Shown here piece by piece: positions 18,417 through 27,083 of a stretch of DNA of 64,000 bases; the stretch's first letter is position 1, and each line of letters begins with the position of its first letter. The DNA lies in contig NZ_JANUHB010000002.1 in assembly GCF_024756255.1 (NCBI RefSeq), positions 248,001 to 312,000 of the forward strand, read 5' to 3'. The notes under the pieces were generated by a model. The model did no database searches and was not told where the DNA came from. It saw only the letters and a program-made list of their open reading frames with translations. Both the position numbers and the translations under genes were made by a program. The stretch is from Massilia agilis (GTDB lineage Bacteria > Pseudomonadota > Gammaproteobacteria > Burkholderiales > Burkholderiaceae_D).

Positions 18417-19333
18417 GCTGGACCGACTTGGCGGTGAACGGGCGCATCCTGGTGGTGGACGACGCGATGGAAAACGTCCAGATCCTGTACGGCGCGCTGC
18501 AGGACGAGCACGAGGTGCTGTTCGCGCTGTCGGGCGAAAAGGCGCTCGAGATCGCGCGCGCCCAGCTTCCCGACCTGATCCTGCTCGATGCGATGATGCC
18601 CGGGAAGGATGGCTACGCCGTGTGCGCCGAGCTGCGCCAGGCGGCCGAGACGCGCGACATCCCGGTCATCTTCATCACCGCGCTCAAGAGCCCGGAGGAC
18701 GAAACGCGGGCGCTGGCGGCCGGCGCGGCCGATTTCATCACCAAGCCGGTCAACGCGGCCGTGGTGCGCGCCCGCGTGCGCACCCAGCTCACCGTCAAGC
18801 GCCAGGCCGACGCGCTGCGCGCGCTGTCGCTGACCGACGGCCTGACAGGGGTGGCCAACCGCCGCGCATTCGACGAGCGGCTGGATACCGAATGGCGGCG
18901 CTGCGCCCGCGCGCGCCAGCCGATGTCGCTGATCCTGGTGGATATCGACCATTTCAAGCTGTACAACGACCACTACGGCCACCAGGCCGGCGACGCCAGC
19001 CTGAAACTGGCCGCGAAGGCGATGCGTCTTGCGGCCGGCCGCCCGCAGGACCTGGTGGCGCGCTACGGCGGGGAAGAATTCGCGGTGCTGCTGCCCCAGG
19101 TGAGCGCGCAGGGCGCGGAGCGGGTGGCGCTCAAGCTGCTGGCCGAACTGGAAGCGATGGCGATCCCGCACGAAGCCGCACCCATGCCGGGCCGCCTGAC
19201 GGTCAGCATGGGCATCGCCAGCGTGGTGCCAGGCCAGCACAGCTCGGCGATGGAACTGGTGCAGGCGGCCGACGCCGGGCTGTACGACGCCAAGGCGGCC
19301 GGCCGCAACTGCTACCGGACGGGCGCCGATTAA
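18413..19333 (+). CDS. Response regulator diguanylate cyclase (REC-GGDEF)
   Basis: 306-aa soluble enzyme that would make c-di-GMP from two GTP when phosphorylated. The REC domain (residues 10-125) has the acidic pair VVDD, phospho-acceptor Asp59 (LLDAMMPG) and KP at 111-112. The GGDEF domain (140-303) has the signature GGEEF at 219-223 and an inhibitory I-site RPQD at 210-213, five residues upstream, so product feedback is likely. The start overlaps the histidine-kinase stop by four bases (ATGA), so kinase and cyclase are made together. The architecture is PleD/WspR-like. Confidence 0.92.
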   Translation: MSWTDLAVNGRILVVDDAMENVQILYGALQDEHEVLFALSGEKALEIARAQLPDLILLDAMMPGKDGYAVCAELRQAAETRDIPVIFITALKSPEDETRALAAGAADFITKPVNAAVVRARVRTQLTVKRQADALRALSLTDGLTGVANRRAFDERLDTEWRRCARARQPMSLILVDIDHFKLYNDHYGHQAGDASLKLAAKAMRLAAGRPQDLVARYGGEEFAVLLPQVSAQGAERVALKLLAELEAMAIPHEAAPMPGRLTVSMGIASVVPGQHSSAMELVQAADAGLYDAKAAGRNCYRTGAD

Positions 19334-19782
19334 GCCGGGCGTCGCCCGAACATGCCCATGCCCTCGATGATGCAGACCTCCTCGCCGCGCTGGTTGGTGG
19401 CGACCCACTTCGACCAGACCACCCCGCGGTCCGGCCGGGAGTTCGACGGCTTGACCTTGACGGTCAGGTAGCGCACGGCCAGCGTGTCGCCCGCGCGCAC
19501 CGGCTGGAGCCAGCGCACGCCGTCCAGTCCCGGCGAGCCCATGCTCGACGCGCTGCACATCAGCCCATCGACCACCATGCGCATCATCATGCTGCAGGTG
19601 TGCCAGCCGCTGGCGATCACGCCGCCGTAGATGGAGTGCGCGGCGGCCTCGCGGTCGATGTGGAAGGGCTGCGGGTCGAACTGGCGCGCGAACGCGATGA
19701 TCTCCTCCTCGGACACGGTGCGCTTGCCCAGGTCGATCTCCTGGCCGGGATAAAAGTCCTCGAAATACCAGTGTTTGCTCAT
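19330..19782 (-). CDS. MaoC-family enoyl-CoA hydratase
   Basis: 150-aa hot-dog-fold hydratase, expected to add water to a 2-enoyl-CoA. The catalytic motif FDPQPFHID near residue 35 supplies the Asp/His pair of MaoC (R)-specific hydratases. [17 protein letters not shown] follows, typical of the family. It is last in a three-gene minus-strand operon: its ATG overlaps the stop of the acyl-CoA dehydrogenase by four bases. Its 3' end overlaps the convergent cyclase gene by four bases. Together the three products could oxidise an acyl-CoA and hydrate the product; the substrate is unknown. Confidence 0.88.
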   Translation of the reverse strand: MSKHWYFEDFYPGQEIDLGKRTVSEEEIIAFARQFDPQPFHIDREAAAHSIYGGVIASGWHTCSMMMRMVVDGLMCSASSMGSPGLDGVRWLQPVRAGDTLAVRYLTVKVKPSNSRPDRGVVWSKWVATNQRGEEVCIIEGMGMFGRRPA

Positions 19783-20924
19783 GCCGCGGCCCCTTGCGCA
19801 AAGCCCGGCTGCGCGATGAAGCGCGCCAGGTGGTGGTCGGCGTCGCCGAGCGTGAGCTCGATCATCGACAGCCGCTTGAAGTAGTGCGAGGCCGGCAGTT
19901 CGTCGGTCACGCCCATGCCGCCATGCAGCTGCACCGCCTGCTGGCCGACGAAGCGCGCAGCCTGCCCGATACGGTATTTGGCGGCGGAGACGGCGCGGCG
20001 ACGCTCGATCGCGTCCGGCGCGTCCAGCTTGACCGCGGCCAGCAGCGCCATCGAGCGGGCCTGCTCCAGGTGTATGAACATGTCGGCCATGCGGTGCTGC
20101 AGCGCCTGGAATTTGCCGATCGGGACGCCGAACTGCTGGCGCGTCTTGAGGTAGTCAAGCGTGGCGTCGAACAGCGCTTCCATCGCGCCAAGCGCCTCGG
20201 CGCACAGCAGGCCGGCGCCGTAATCGAGCGCCGCGTCAAGGATGTCCCATCCCTGGCCAACGGCGCCGAGCAGCGCGTGCGCGCCCAGCGTCACCCCGCT
20301 CAAGCGCACGTCGGCGGCGCGCAGGCCGTCCAGCGTACGGTAACCCGTGACCTGCACGCCCGGCGCATCGGCCGGCACCACGAACAATGAAATGCCGTCG
20401 TGGTCGCGCTCTCCCCCACCGGTGCGGGCGGAGACAACCAGCACGCCGGCGTGCGCGCCGTGGATCACGACCTTCTTCTCGCCGTCGATCACGTAGCCGT
20501 CGCCCTCGCGCCTTGCGGTGGTCGCGATGTCGGCCATGTCGTGGCGCGACTGGCGCTCGCCCAGCGCGCAGGCCAGCTTCAGCTCGCCGGCGGCAACCCG
20601 CTCGAGCAGCGCCTCGTGGCCCCCGCCGAGCTTGAGGAACTGCGCGCCGAGCACGGTCGCAAAATACGGCTCCACCACCAGGCCGCGGCCGAGTTCGCGC
20701 ATCACCACGAACATGTCCACCGCGCTGCCGTCAAAGCCGCCCTGCGCGACCGGCACCGGCAGTGCCGTCATGCCCAGCTCGGCCAGCGTGCTCCATGCGG
20801 CGTCGGACGTGCCGTGCTCCGATTGCACGATGGCGCCGCGCGCCTCGAAGCCGTAGTCGCGGCCGATCCAACGCTTGAGCGCGTCGGCAAACTGGAGCTG
20901 TTCTTCCTTGAAGTCGAAGTCCAT
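19779..20924 (-). CDS. Acyl-CoA dehydrogenase, partner subunit type
   Basis: 381-aa FAD-dependent acyl-CoA dehydrogenase. The N-terminal helical domain ([16 protein letters not shown]), a degenerate middle beta domain, and the C-terminal helical domain ending [20 protein letters not shown] are visible. This C-terminal signature is typical of the smaller partner in heteromeric dehydrogenases such as the pimeloyl-CoA or FadE pairs. It is nine bases downstream of a second dehydrogenase gene. The two probably form an alpha2beta2 enzyme; that is inference from the pairing. The substrate could be a dicarboxylic or branched acyl-CoA. Confidence 0.85.
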   Translation of the reverse strand: MDFDFKEEQLQFADALKRWIGRDYGFEARGAIVQSEHGTSDAAWSTLAELGMTALPVPVAQGGFDGSAVDMFVVMRELGRGLVVEPYFATVLGAQFLKLGGGHEALLERVAAGELKLACALGERQSRHDMADIATTARREGDGYVIDGEKKVVIHGAHAGVLVVSARTGGGERDHDGISLFVVPADAPGVQVTGYRTLDGLRAADVRLSGVTLGAHALLGAVGQGWDILDAALDYGAGLLCAEALGAMEALFDATLDYLKTRQQFGVPIGKFQALQHRMADMFIHLEQARSMALLAAVKLDAPDAIERRRAVSAAKYRIGQAARFVGQQAVQLHGGMGVTDELPASHYFKRLSMIELTLGDADHHLARFIAQPGFAQGAAA

Positions 20925-20933
20925 GTTATTCCC

Positions 20934-22124
20934 TCACAGCCCCAGGATCATCTGGGAGATGATGTTGCGTTGAATCTCGTTCGAACCACCGTAGATCGAA
21001 GTCTTGCGGTAGTTGAAGTAATAGGACGCGAGCGGCGCAGCCTCGTCGTCGCCGGCCAAACTCTGCGCCGCCTCGCCTTCGAGGTAGTCCGGATCGAACG
21101 GCAGCGCCATCGGGCCGGCCGCCTCGACCATCAGCTCGGTCAGCATCTGCTGGATGTCGGTGCCGCGCACCTTGAGCACCGATGCTTCGGGGCCGGGCGC
21201 GCGGTCGGCCTTGGCGAGCACGCGCAGCACGGTCATCTCGAGCGCCATCAGCTCGATCTCGAGCGCGGCCAGCTTGGCGGCGAACAGCGGGTCCTCGATC
21301 AGCGGCCTGCCGTTCTTCTGTTCGCGCGCGGCCAGGCGCTTGAGGAAGGCCAGCTCGCGCTTGGAGCGGCCAACGGCGGCGATGCCGGTACGCTCGTGGC
21401 CGAGCAGGTATTTGGCGTAGGTCCAGCCCTTGTTCTCCTGGCCGACCAGGTTAGCCACCGGGACGCGGACGTTGTCGAAGAAGACTTCGTTCACCTCGTG
21501 GTCTTCGTCGAGCATGATGATCGGGCGCACCGTGACACCGGGCGAGCGCATGTCGATCAGCAGGAACGAGATCCCCTCCTGCTTGCGCACATTGGGGTCG
21601 GTACGCACCAGGCAGAAAATCATGTCGGCGTGCTGGGCCAGCGTGGTCCAGGTCTTCTGGCCGTTGACGATGTAGTGGTCGCCGTCGCGCACCGCGCTGG
21701 TCTTGAGCGAGGCAAGATCGGAACCGGAGCCGGGCTCGGAATAACCCTGGCACCACCAGTCCTCGCACGACAGGATGCGCGGCAGGTAGTAGTCCTTCTG
21801 CGCCTGCGAGCCGAACGCCATGATCACCGGCGCGACCATGTTCACGCCGAACGGCATCACCGGCGGGGTGCCGGCGGCGGCGCACTCCTCTTCAAAGATG
21901 TGGCGCTGCACCGGGGTCCAGCCCGGTCCGCCGTATTCGCGCGGCCAGCCCGGCGCGACCCATCCTTGTTTGTAAAGGATCTTGTGCCAGCGGACGATGT
22001 CGTCCCTGGACAGACGCAAATGGCTGCGCACTTTGTGCTGCAGGTCGGCGGGAAGATGTTCAGCGAGGAAGGCGCGGACCTGGTCGCGAAACGCGAGGTC
22101 CTCTTCCGTGTAGTCCAGGTCCAT
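20934..22124 (-). CDS. Acyl-CoA dehydrogenase, main subunit type
   Basis: 396-aa acyl-CoA dehydrogenase, first gene of the fatty-acyl operon. FAD/substrate-binding motifs include CQGYSEPGSGSDLASL near residue 135 and GQKTWTTLAQHADMIF. The C-terminal motif is IYGGSNEIQRNIISQ, where the usual YEGT with its catalytic Glu reads YGGS. The catalytic base must therefore lie elsewhere or in the partner subunit, as in heteromeric FadE-type enzymes. PREYGGPGWT and HIFEEECAAAGTP are typical of PimC-like proteins. The start is the ATG at 22124; no promoter is obvious in the 138 bp upstream. Confidence 0.88.
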   Translation of the reverse strand: MDLDYTEEDLAFRDQVRAFLAEHLPADLQHKVRSHLRLSRDDIVRWHKILYKQGWVAPGWPREYGGPGWTPVQRHIFEEECAAAGTPPVMPFGVNMVAPVIMAFGSQAQKDYYLPRILSCEDWWCQGYSEPGSGSDLASLKTSAVRDGDHYIVNGQKTWTTLAQHADMIFCLVRTDPNVRKQEGISFLLIDMRSPGVTVRPIIMLDEDHEVNEVFFDNVRVPVANLVGQENKGWTYAKYLLGHERTGIAAVGRSKRELAFLKRLAAREQKNGRPLIEDPLFAAKLAALEIELMALEMTVLRVLAKADRAPGPEASVLKVRGTDIQQMLTELMVEAAGPMALPFDPDYLEGEAAQSLAGDDEAAPLASYYFNYRKTSIYGGSNEIQRNIISQMILGL

Positions 22125-22221
22125 GATGTCTCCTTGTTATCGCCGCCCCTAAAAAAGCACGGTCGTTCACAAGGGATTGTACCTGAAAATGATGCGCGGA
22201 TATCAATCCGGCAGGCAGAAT

Positions 22222-22246
22222 GGATGGGCGCGGCGTGCGCCCATCC
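22222..22246 (-). terminator. Perfect hairpin downstream of the PEP-CTERM gene
   Basis: A 10-bp perfect stem (GGATGGGCGC with its complement) and 5-base loop begins 17 bp after the end of the PEP-CTERM gene. There is no U-tract on the minus strand, so it may be a factor-dependent terminator or an mRNA-stabilising hairpin rather than an intrinsic terminator. Confidence 0.35.
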
Positions 22247-22262
22247 GTCTGTCGTCAGCCGT

Positions 22263-23102
22263 TCAACGCTTGCGGCGGCGAGCCAGACCGCCAGCGCCGA
22301 GCAGGCCGGCGAACACCAGCGCAATGCTCGACGGTTCCGGCACCTCGGCGACCTGGCCGCCGTCGTCACCCTGCGGGTTGCCGCCAAACGGAGGCGGCAC
22401 GTCGGCGACCGGGGGAACCTGGGCCGGGACCGGCAGGGTCACGGTGATCCCGCCACCAGCCGAGTGGTCCACCGTTGCGCCAGGCGAGCCGCCAGTGGTG
22501 CCGCCGTTGCCAGCGACACCGCCCTGGCCGCCGCCACCTCCGCCTGCGCCCGAGCTTGCCCCGCCGGAGCCGCCTGCGCCCGAGCCACCACCGCCCGTAC
22601 CGCCGCCAGTCGATCCACCACCACCACCACCACCACCCGAGCCGACGGCCGCGCCACCGCCGGCCTTGGCATTACTGATGATCACCCCGTCGCTGGAGCC
22701 CACGACGGACACGCCCGGCCCGAGCATGGCGGCCAGGATGCCGTGTCCCGCACCGACCAGGTACATGCCGTCAATACCCTGCTGGTAGTAGAGCTTGGTC
22801 TGGCCGTCCGCATTTTGCCCGATGCTGGCGCTCGCCTTGCCGTACAGGACGTCCGCCAGGGTTGCCGTGCCCTGGCTGGCGCTCGCCTTTGAGGCGGCAT
22901 CGTACGAGATGCCGCCGATCAGGCTGACATTGCCGGACAGGACGCCCGAGCTGAGGATGTTGGCGCCATTGGCTCCGGTCCAGCTCGACAGGAAGCCGCC
23001 CTGCGCAGTCGAGCCCGCACTTCCTGCCGATGGGATGACGTCCGCGTGTGCGGCACACGCGCTTGCCGCCAACGCCGCCACGATGAACTGACGAATTAAC
23101 AT
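22263..23102 (-). CDS. Gly-rich PEP-CTERM surface protein
   Basis: 279-aa exported protein destined for exosortase sorting. A signal peptide (residues 1-21, ending ACAAHA) leads. A globular segment follows (about 22-150). Residues about 150-215 are almost pure Gly/Ser/Ala. The C-terminus is a canonical PEP-CTERM tripartite tail: VPEPSS, a hydrophobic helix (IALVFAGLLGAGGLA) and RRRKR. In exosortase bacteria such proteins are linked with exopolysaccharide matrix; no exosortase or glycan genes lie in this window. The ribosome site AAAGGAG is six bases upstream of the ATG. Function of the globular part is unknown. Confidence 0.88.
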   Translation of the reverse strand: MLIRQFIVAALAASACAAHADVIPSAGSAGSTAQGGFLSSWTGANGANILSSGVLSGNVSLIGGISYDAASKASASQGTATLADVLYGKASASIGQNADGQTKLYYQQGIDGMYLVGAGHGILAAMLGPGVSVVGSSDGVIISNAKAGGGAAVGSGGGGGGGGSTGGGTGGGGSGAGGSGGASSGAGGGGGGQGGVAGNGGTTGGSPGATVDHSAGGGITVTLPVPAQVPPVADVPPPFGGNPQGDDGGQVAEVPEPSSIALVFAGLLGAGGLARRRKR

Positions 23103-23340
23103 GATTGCTCCTTTAACTGTGCAAGTTTGTGTTTTTTACAACGGCAGATTGATCGTAGCACAGCTAAAAAAAAGGCAATTTTCAATTGGATGAGCTCGCC
23201 AGCACGGGGCTCGGTATTTCCTATCGGAAAAGAGGAAGAACGTTCCAGTGGGAAAGGATGATGGCGGATGAACAATCCATCGTATTTACAACACAAGTCG
23301 GAAAGGTCGCTCGCGGTGCGTCCTGCGCGAACGTACAGGC

Positions 23341-23366
23341 AAAAAAAGAAGGCTCCGAAGAGCCTT
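23341..23366 (-). terminator. Intrinsic terminator of the prc gene
   Basis: On the minus strand, 34 bp after the prc stop, AAGGCTC, a UUCG tetraloop and GAGCCTT are followed by C and seven U. The stable tetraloop stem plus U-tract is a textbook rho-independent terminator. The remaining 23103-23340 stretch holds the 5' region of the PEP-CTERM gene and no convincing gene. Confidence 0.88.
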
Positions 23367-23400
23367 CCTGTTGCACCGTGCCGGCAGGCGGGCCTGCGGC

Positions 23401-25635
23401 TTAGTTTCCGCTCACCCGCGTAGACGGCAGGTAGGGCATCGCGCGCGAGGCCATGCGGGTGTCCGTCTTGAGCATGACCGACTCGTCGGCCAGGATATGG
23501 GCGGCCTCCTGCAGCAGCACGTCCTTGGCGTTCTTGGCGGCCTTTTCGGCGGCCAGCTCGGCTTGCAGGTTGCGCTCGTCGGCCTGCAGGCCGTCGTCCT
23601 GGCCGCGGCTGGCGATCATGGTCTTGGTCGGCTTGGACGGCAGCGGCGTCTTGCCGCTGTTGCGCGCTTCCTTGGTGGCCGGTCCGGCGGATTCGTCCTC
23701 CACCTTGCCGGCCAGGCGGGCATCGCGCTGGCGCGCCTTGGCTTCCTGCGCGTCGCGTTCCTTGCGGCGCACCGCCTCGTTCAGCGAGATCAGGTTGTCC
23801 TTGCGCAGCTTGACGGCTTCGGCGATGTCTTCCTGCAGGTACACGAAGTCCTTGTCCTTGGCCACGCGCGCCTCATGGCGTTTTTGCAGCGGGGCCACGA
23901 GGTCCTTCAGGTCGCCTGCTGGCGCAAAGTTGGCCGGCTTGATCTGCACCCACGGCAGCGCGTTGTCGTAGGACGATTCGCCAAAATTGTCCACGTCCGC
24001 CGTCACCGGCAACTTGATGTCGGGCGTCACGCCGCGCAGCTGGGTGGTGCCGCCGTTGATGCGGAAGAACTGCGCAATCGTCATCTTCAGCTCGCCGTAG
24101 TGCACCTTGTCGGTGGGCGCGAAGCGGTCGAGGTTGATCAGCGTTTGCACCGTGCCCTTGCCGAAGCTCGGCTCGCCAATGACGATGCCGCGGCCGTAGT
24201 CCTGGATCGCGGCGGCAAAGATCTCCGACGCCGAGGCCGAGCCACGGTTGATCAGCACGCCCATCGGGCCGTCCCAGGCCAGGCCCGCGTTGGTGTCGCT
24301 CTCGACGTCAACCCGACCTTCTGCGGTGCGCTGCTGCACCACGGGGCCCTTGTCGATGAACAGGCCGGTGAGCTCCACCGCTTCGATCAGCGAACCGCCG
24401 CCGTTGTTGCGCAGGTCCACCAGCACGTTGTCCACTTTTTCCTTCTTGAACTCGGTCAGGATGCGCTGGACGTCGCGGGTGGCGCTCTTGAAGTCCTTGT
24501 CGCCGCGGCGGCGCGCCTCGAAGTCGAGGTAGAAGGTCGGCAGCGAGATCACGCCGATGCGGCGCTCCACGCCCCCTTCCTTGACCTTGATGACCGACTT
24601 CTTGGCCGACTGCTCTTCCATGTTGATCTTCTTGCGCACCAGGGAGACGGTCACGTGCTTGCCGTCCGGGCCGGCGTCGGCTGGGATCACGTCCAGCCGC
24701 ACCAGCGAATCCTTTTCGCCGCGCACCAGTTGCACCACGTCGTCGATGCGCCAGCCGAGCACGTCGGTAAAGCTGCCCTTCTCGCCCTGTGCCACGCCCA
24801 CGATGCGGTCGCCCACCTTGAGCTTGCCCGAGATGGCAGCCGGGCCGCCCGGCACGATCTCGCGGATCACGGTGTAGTCGTCACGCGATTGCAGCACCGC
24901 GCCAATACCTTCCAGCGACAGGCGCATGGCGATGTCGAAGTTCTCGGCCGAGCGCGGGCCCAGGTAGTTGGTGTGCGGCTCGATGGCGGTGGCGTACGCG
25001 TTCATGAACATCTGGAACACGTCTTCGCTATTGAGCTTCTTGAGGCGGTTCTGGTAGTTCTCGTAGCGCTTATCCAGCGTTTCGCGGATCGCCTTGTCGT
25101 CCTTACCAGCCAGCTTCAGGCGCAGCCAGTCGTTCTTGACGCGCTTGCGCCACAGGTCGCGCACTTCGTCCTCGCTCTTGGCCCAGGGGGCCTTTTCGCG
25201 ATCCAGCTGCATCGACTCGTCAACCGTGAAGTCGAACTTGCCCTTGATGAGCTCGCGCGCGTAGGCCATGCGCTCGTTGAAGCGCTGCTGGTACACGTTG
25301 TAGATCTGGAACGGCAGCGTCAGGTTTTCGTTGTTGATCGCGTCGTCGAGCTTGGTGCGCATCGGCGCGAACTGGTTCAGGTCGGCCTGGGTGAAATACA
25401 GCCTGTCGCTGTCGAGCCACTTGAGGTAGTTGTCGAAGATTTTCTCCGACATGGCGTCGTCCAGCGGCAGCGCCTTGTAGTGGTAGCGCGCCATCACGCG
25501 CGAAGCCCAGAGCGCGGCCTGCGCCTGCTCGGCCGACGGCTTGAGCGGGGTGACGGCGACCTTCTCGGGCTGCGCCGTGACCACGTGGGCCGACATGGCG
25601 ACTGCCAGTATTGCCGTCAACACATGCTTCTTCAT
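23401..25635 (-). CDS. prc: Carboxy-terminal processing protease Prc/Tsp (S41)
   Basis: 744-aa periplasmic tail-specific protease that degrades proteins with nonpolar C-termini and adjusts cell-wall hydrolases. A signal peptide (residues 1-21) is followed by the N-terminal helical Tsp domain (YFTQADLNQF). A PDZ domain follows at about 235-330 (LEGIGAVL, GGPAAISGKLKVGDRIVGV). The S41 core has catalytic Ser in SASASEIF near 466 and Lys in FGKGTVQT near 493. A DUF3340-type C-terminal region is Lys/Arg/Ala rich. Length and order match E. coli Prc. It has its own UUCG terminator downstream and is monocistronic. Confidence 0.93.
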   Translation of the reverse strand: MKKHVLTAILAVAMSAHVVTAQPEKVAVTPLKPSAEQAQAALWASRVMARYHYKALPLDDAMSEKIFDNYLKWLDSDRLYFTQADLNQFAPMRTKLDDAINNENLTLPFQIYNVYQQRFNERMAYARELIKGKFDFTVDESMQLDREKAPWAKSEDEVRDLWRKRVKNDWLRLKLAGKDDKAIRETLDKRYENYQNRLKKLNSEDVFQMFMNAYATAIEPHTNYLGPRSAENFDIAMRLSLEGIGAVLQSRDDYTVIREIVPGGPAAISGKLKVGDRIVGVAQGEKGSFTDVLGWRIDDVVQLVRGEKDSLVRLDVIPADAGPDGKHVTVSLVRKKINMEEQSAKKSVIKVKEGGVERRIGVISLPTFYLDFEARRRGDKDFKSATRDVQRILTEFKKEKVDNVLVDLRNNGGGSLIEAVELTGLFIDKGPVVQQRTAEGRVDVESDTNAGLAWDGPMGVLINRGSASASEIFAAAIQDYGRGIVIGEPSFGKGTVQTLINLDRFAPTDKVHYGELKMTIAQFFRINGGTTQLRGVTPDIKLPVTADVDNFGESSYDNALPWVQIKPANFAPAGDLKDLVAPLQKRHEARVAKDKDFVYLQEDIAEAVKLRKDNLISLNEAVRRKERDAQEAKARQRDARLAGKVEDESAGPATKEARNSGKTPLPSKPTKTMIASRGQDDGLQADERNLQAELAAEKAAKNAKDVLLQEAAHILADESVMLKTDTRMASRAMPYLPSTRVSGN

Positions 25636-25777
25636 TCTTGATCTCTCCGAGCGTAATTCGGTGGAAGTCGCCGGCCGAAACCGGCGCTTGCGGCCAATTC
25701 TACAGGATAGCCGCGTGGCGCAGAGCCGGGTTGTGCGATTTCGTGCCTTGAGCTTAAGGCTCGCCTAAGCCAGCGCT

Positions 25778-26344
25778 TCAGGTTTTTACAATTTGAAACA
25801 GCGGCGCGCGGTAGTAGAAGAGCAACAGCCCGAGCAGCGGCAGCACCACCAGGTAGGGCCAGGAGCGCGCCGCCAGCTTCCAGTCGGTCGGCGACGGCCA
25901 GAACGACAGGAACTGCGGCGCCAGCAGCCAGGCCAGGCCCAGGTCCAGCGGCTGGAAATGCCAGCCCGGCTCGGTGCGCCAGGCCGCGACCGCCAGCGGC
26001 ACCAGCAGCACCAGGAGCGGAGCCAGCGCGCTCGGGGCGGCGTTGTACCAGCGCAGGTTCAGGAAGGTGACCGAGCCCAGCTCCCAGTTGCGGCCGGCGC
26101 GGCGCGGGATCACGGTCAGGTTGGACGGCTCGGCGCCCACCAGCAGCCCGACGCCGAAGTGGGCCAGTTCATGGCACAGGGTGCCGGCGGCGGTAAAGAT
26201 GAAGAAAATCGGATGGGCGCTGGAAAAGATCCAGATCAGGAAGGCCAGCGCGGCTGAGGGCAGCAGGTACAGCAGCAGGTCGCCATGCGCGCACAGCCAC
26301 GCGGGCGCAAGCGCGCCGCAGCCGGGCGCGAGCCAGGCTGTCAA
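25778..26344 (-). CDS. Small HELAH membrane metalloprotease-like protein
   Basis: 188-aa membrane protein with about four or five hydrophobic helices. The second helix region carries TLCHELAHFGVGLLVG at about residues 55-70, an HExxH zinc-protease motif as in M50-type intramembrane enzymes. A second zinc ligand is not obvious, so catalysis is unproven. The only available start is a TTG at 26344, whose TTGA overlaps the thymidine-kinase stop, so translation is probably coupled to tdk. I cannot assign a substrate. It could instead be an M50-like membrane protein that has lost activity. Confidence 0.68.
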   Translation of the reverse strand: MTAWLAPGCGALAPAWLCAHGDLLLYLLPSAALAFLIWIFSSAHPIFFIFTAAGTLCHELAHFGVGLLVGAEPSNLTVIPRRAGRNWELGSVTFLNLRWYNAAPSALAPLLVLLVPLAVAAWRTEPGWHFQPLDLGLAWLLAPQFLSFWPSPTDWKLAARSWPYLVVLPLLGLLLFYYRAPLFQIVKT

Positions 26345-26901
26345 GTGTGCAGGCCCGTGTAGAAGCAGCGCCCGCAGGCCTGGCGGTAGCTTTCGTTGCC
26401 GCCGATGCTGACCTGCTCGCCTTCCTTGATGCGGCGGCCTTCAGCGTCCACGCGCACGTTCATGGTCGCCTTTTTGCCGCAGGTGCAGATGTTCTTGATT
26501 TCCTCGATGTCGTCAGCCAGCGCGAGCAGGTAGGCCGAACCCGGGAACGGATCACCGCGAAAGTCGCTGCGCAGCCCGTAGCAGATGACCGGGATGCCGC
26601 GCACCTGCGCCACCTGGTGCAGCTGCTGGACCTGTACGGTGGAAAGGAACTGGGCCTCGTCCACCAGCACGCAGCCGACCTTGGGCGTTTTTTCCAGGAA
26701 GTTGGTGTTGGCGTCGAACACGTCCACCTGGCGCTGCGGCCCCAGGCGCGAGGTGATCAGGCCAACCCCATAGCGGTCGTCGATCGCGGCGGTGTAGAGC
26801 TTGACCTCCTGCCCCTGCTCCTCGTAGTTGTGCGCTACCTGCAGCAAGGAGGTCGATTTGCCGGCATTCATTGCCGAATACCTGAAATAGAGTTTTGCCA
26901 C
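26341..26901 (-). CDS. tdk: Thymidine kinase
   Basis: 186-aa type II thymidine kinase (thymidine + ATP to dTMP), the salvage enzyme. The start is a GTG at 26901 with GGAG seven bases upstream; the frame extends further upstream but without family sequence. The P-loop is SAMNAGKST at residues 9-17. The Walker B-like DEAQF is VLVDEAQFL near residue 87. The lasso/zinc domain has CTCGKK and ACGRCF cysteine pairs. YGLRSDFRG is typical. It overlaps the downstream HELAH gene by four bases. Confidence 0.95.
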   Translation of the reverse strand: MAKLYFRYSAMNAGKSTSLLQVAHNYEEQGQEVKLYTAAIDDRYGVGLITSRLGPQRQVDVFDANTNFLEKTPKVGCVLVDEAQFLSTVQVQQLHQVAQVRGIPVICYGLRSDFRGDPFPGSAYLLALADDIEEIKNICTCGKKATMNVRVDAEGRRIKEGEQVSIGGNESYRQACGRCFYTGLHT

Positions 26902-26994
26902 TGCCCTGCTCCGACTAGACCGATCAATCGAAGAATTATAACAAGGGGAAATGTTGCTGAGAAAGGCGGTTTGGCGACCGTGGCGGTGCGCTGA

Positions 26995-27072
26995 CGTAGG
27001 GTGGACTCTTGAGCCCATGCGGGTGTTCACGCGGCACGTATCACCGCGTGGGCACTTGTGCCCACCCTACGC
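26995..27072. repeat. Dispersed GTAGGGTGGGCA-type palindromic element, copy A
   Basis: CGTAGGGTGG at the left end and CCACCCTACG at the right end form terminal inverted repeats. ACCGCGTGGGCA lies inside. The element fills the tdk-acylase intergenic region. Related copies are at 39849, 46853 and 51121 in this window. These resemble REP-like or MITE-like intergenic elements; nothing within codes for protein. Confidence 0.6.
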
Positions 27073-27083
27073 GACCACGGCAG

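Noticed and set aside
23186-23404. Plus-strand 72-codon frame upstream of the PEP-CTERM gene
   Set aside because: It runs through the prc terminator, has no ribosome site and no recognisable sequence.
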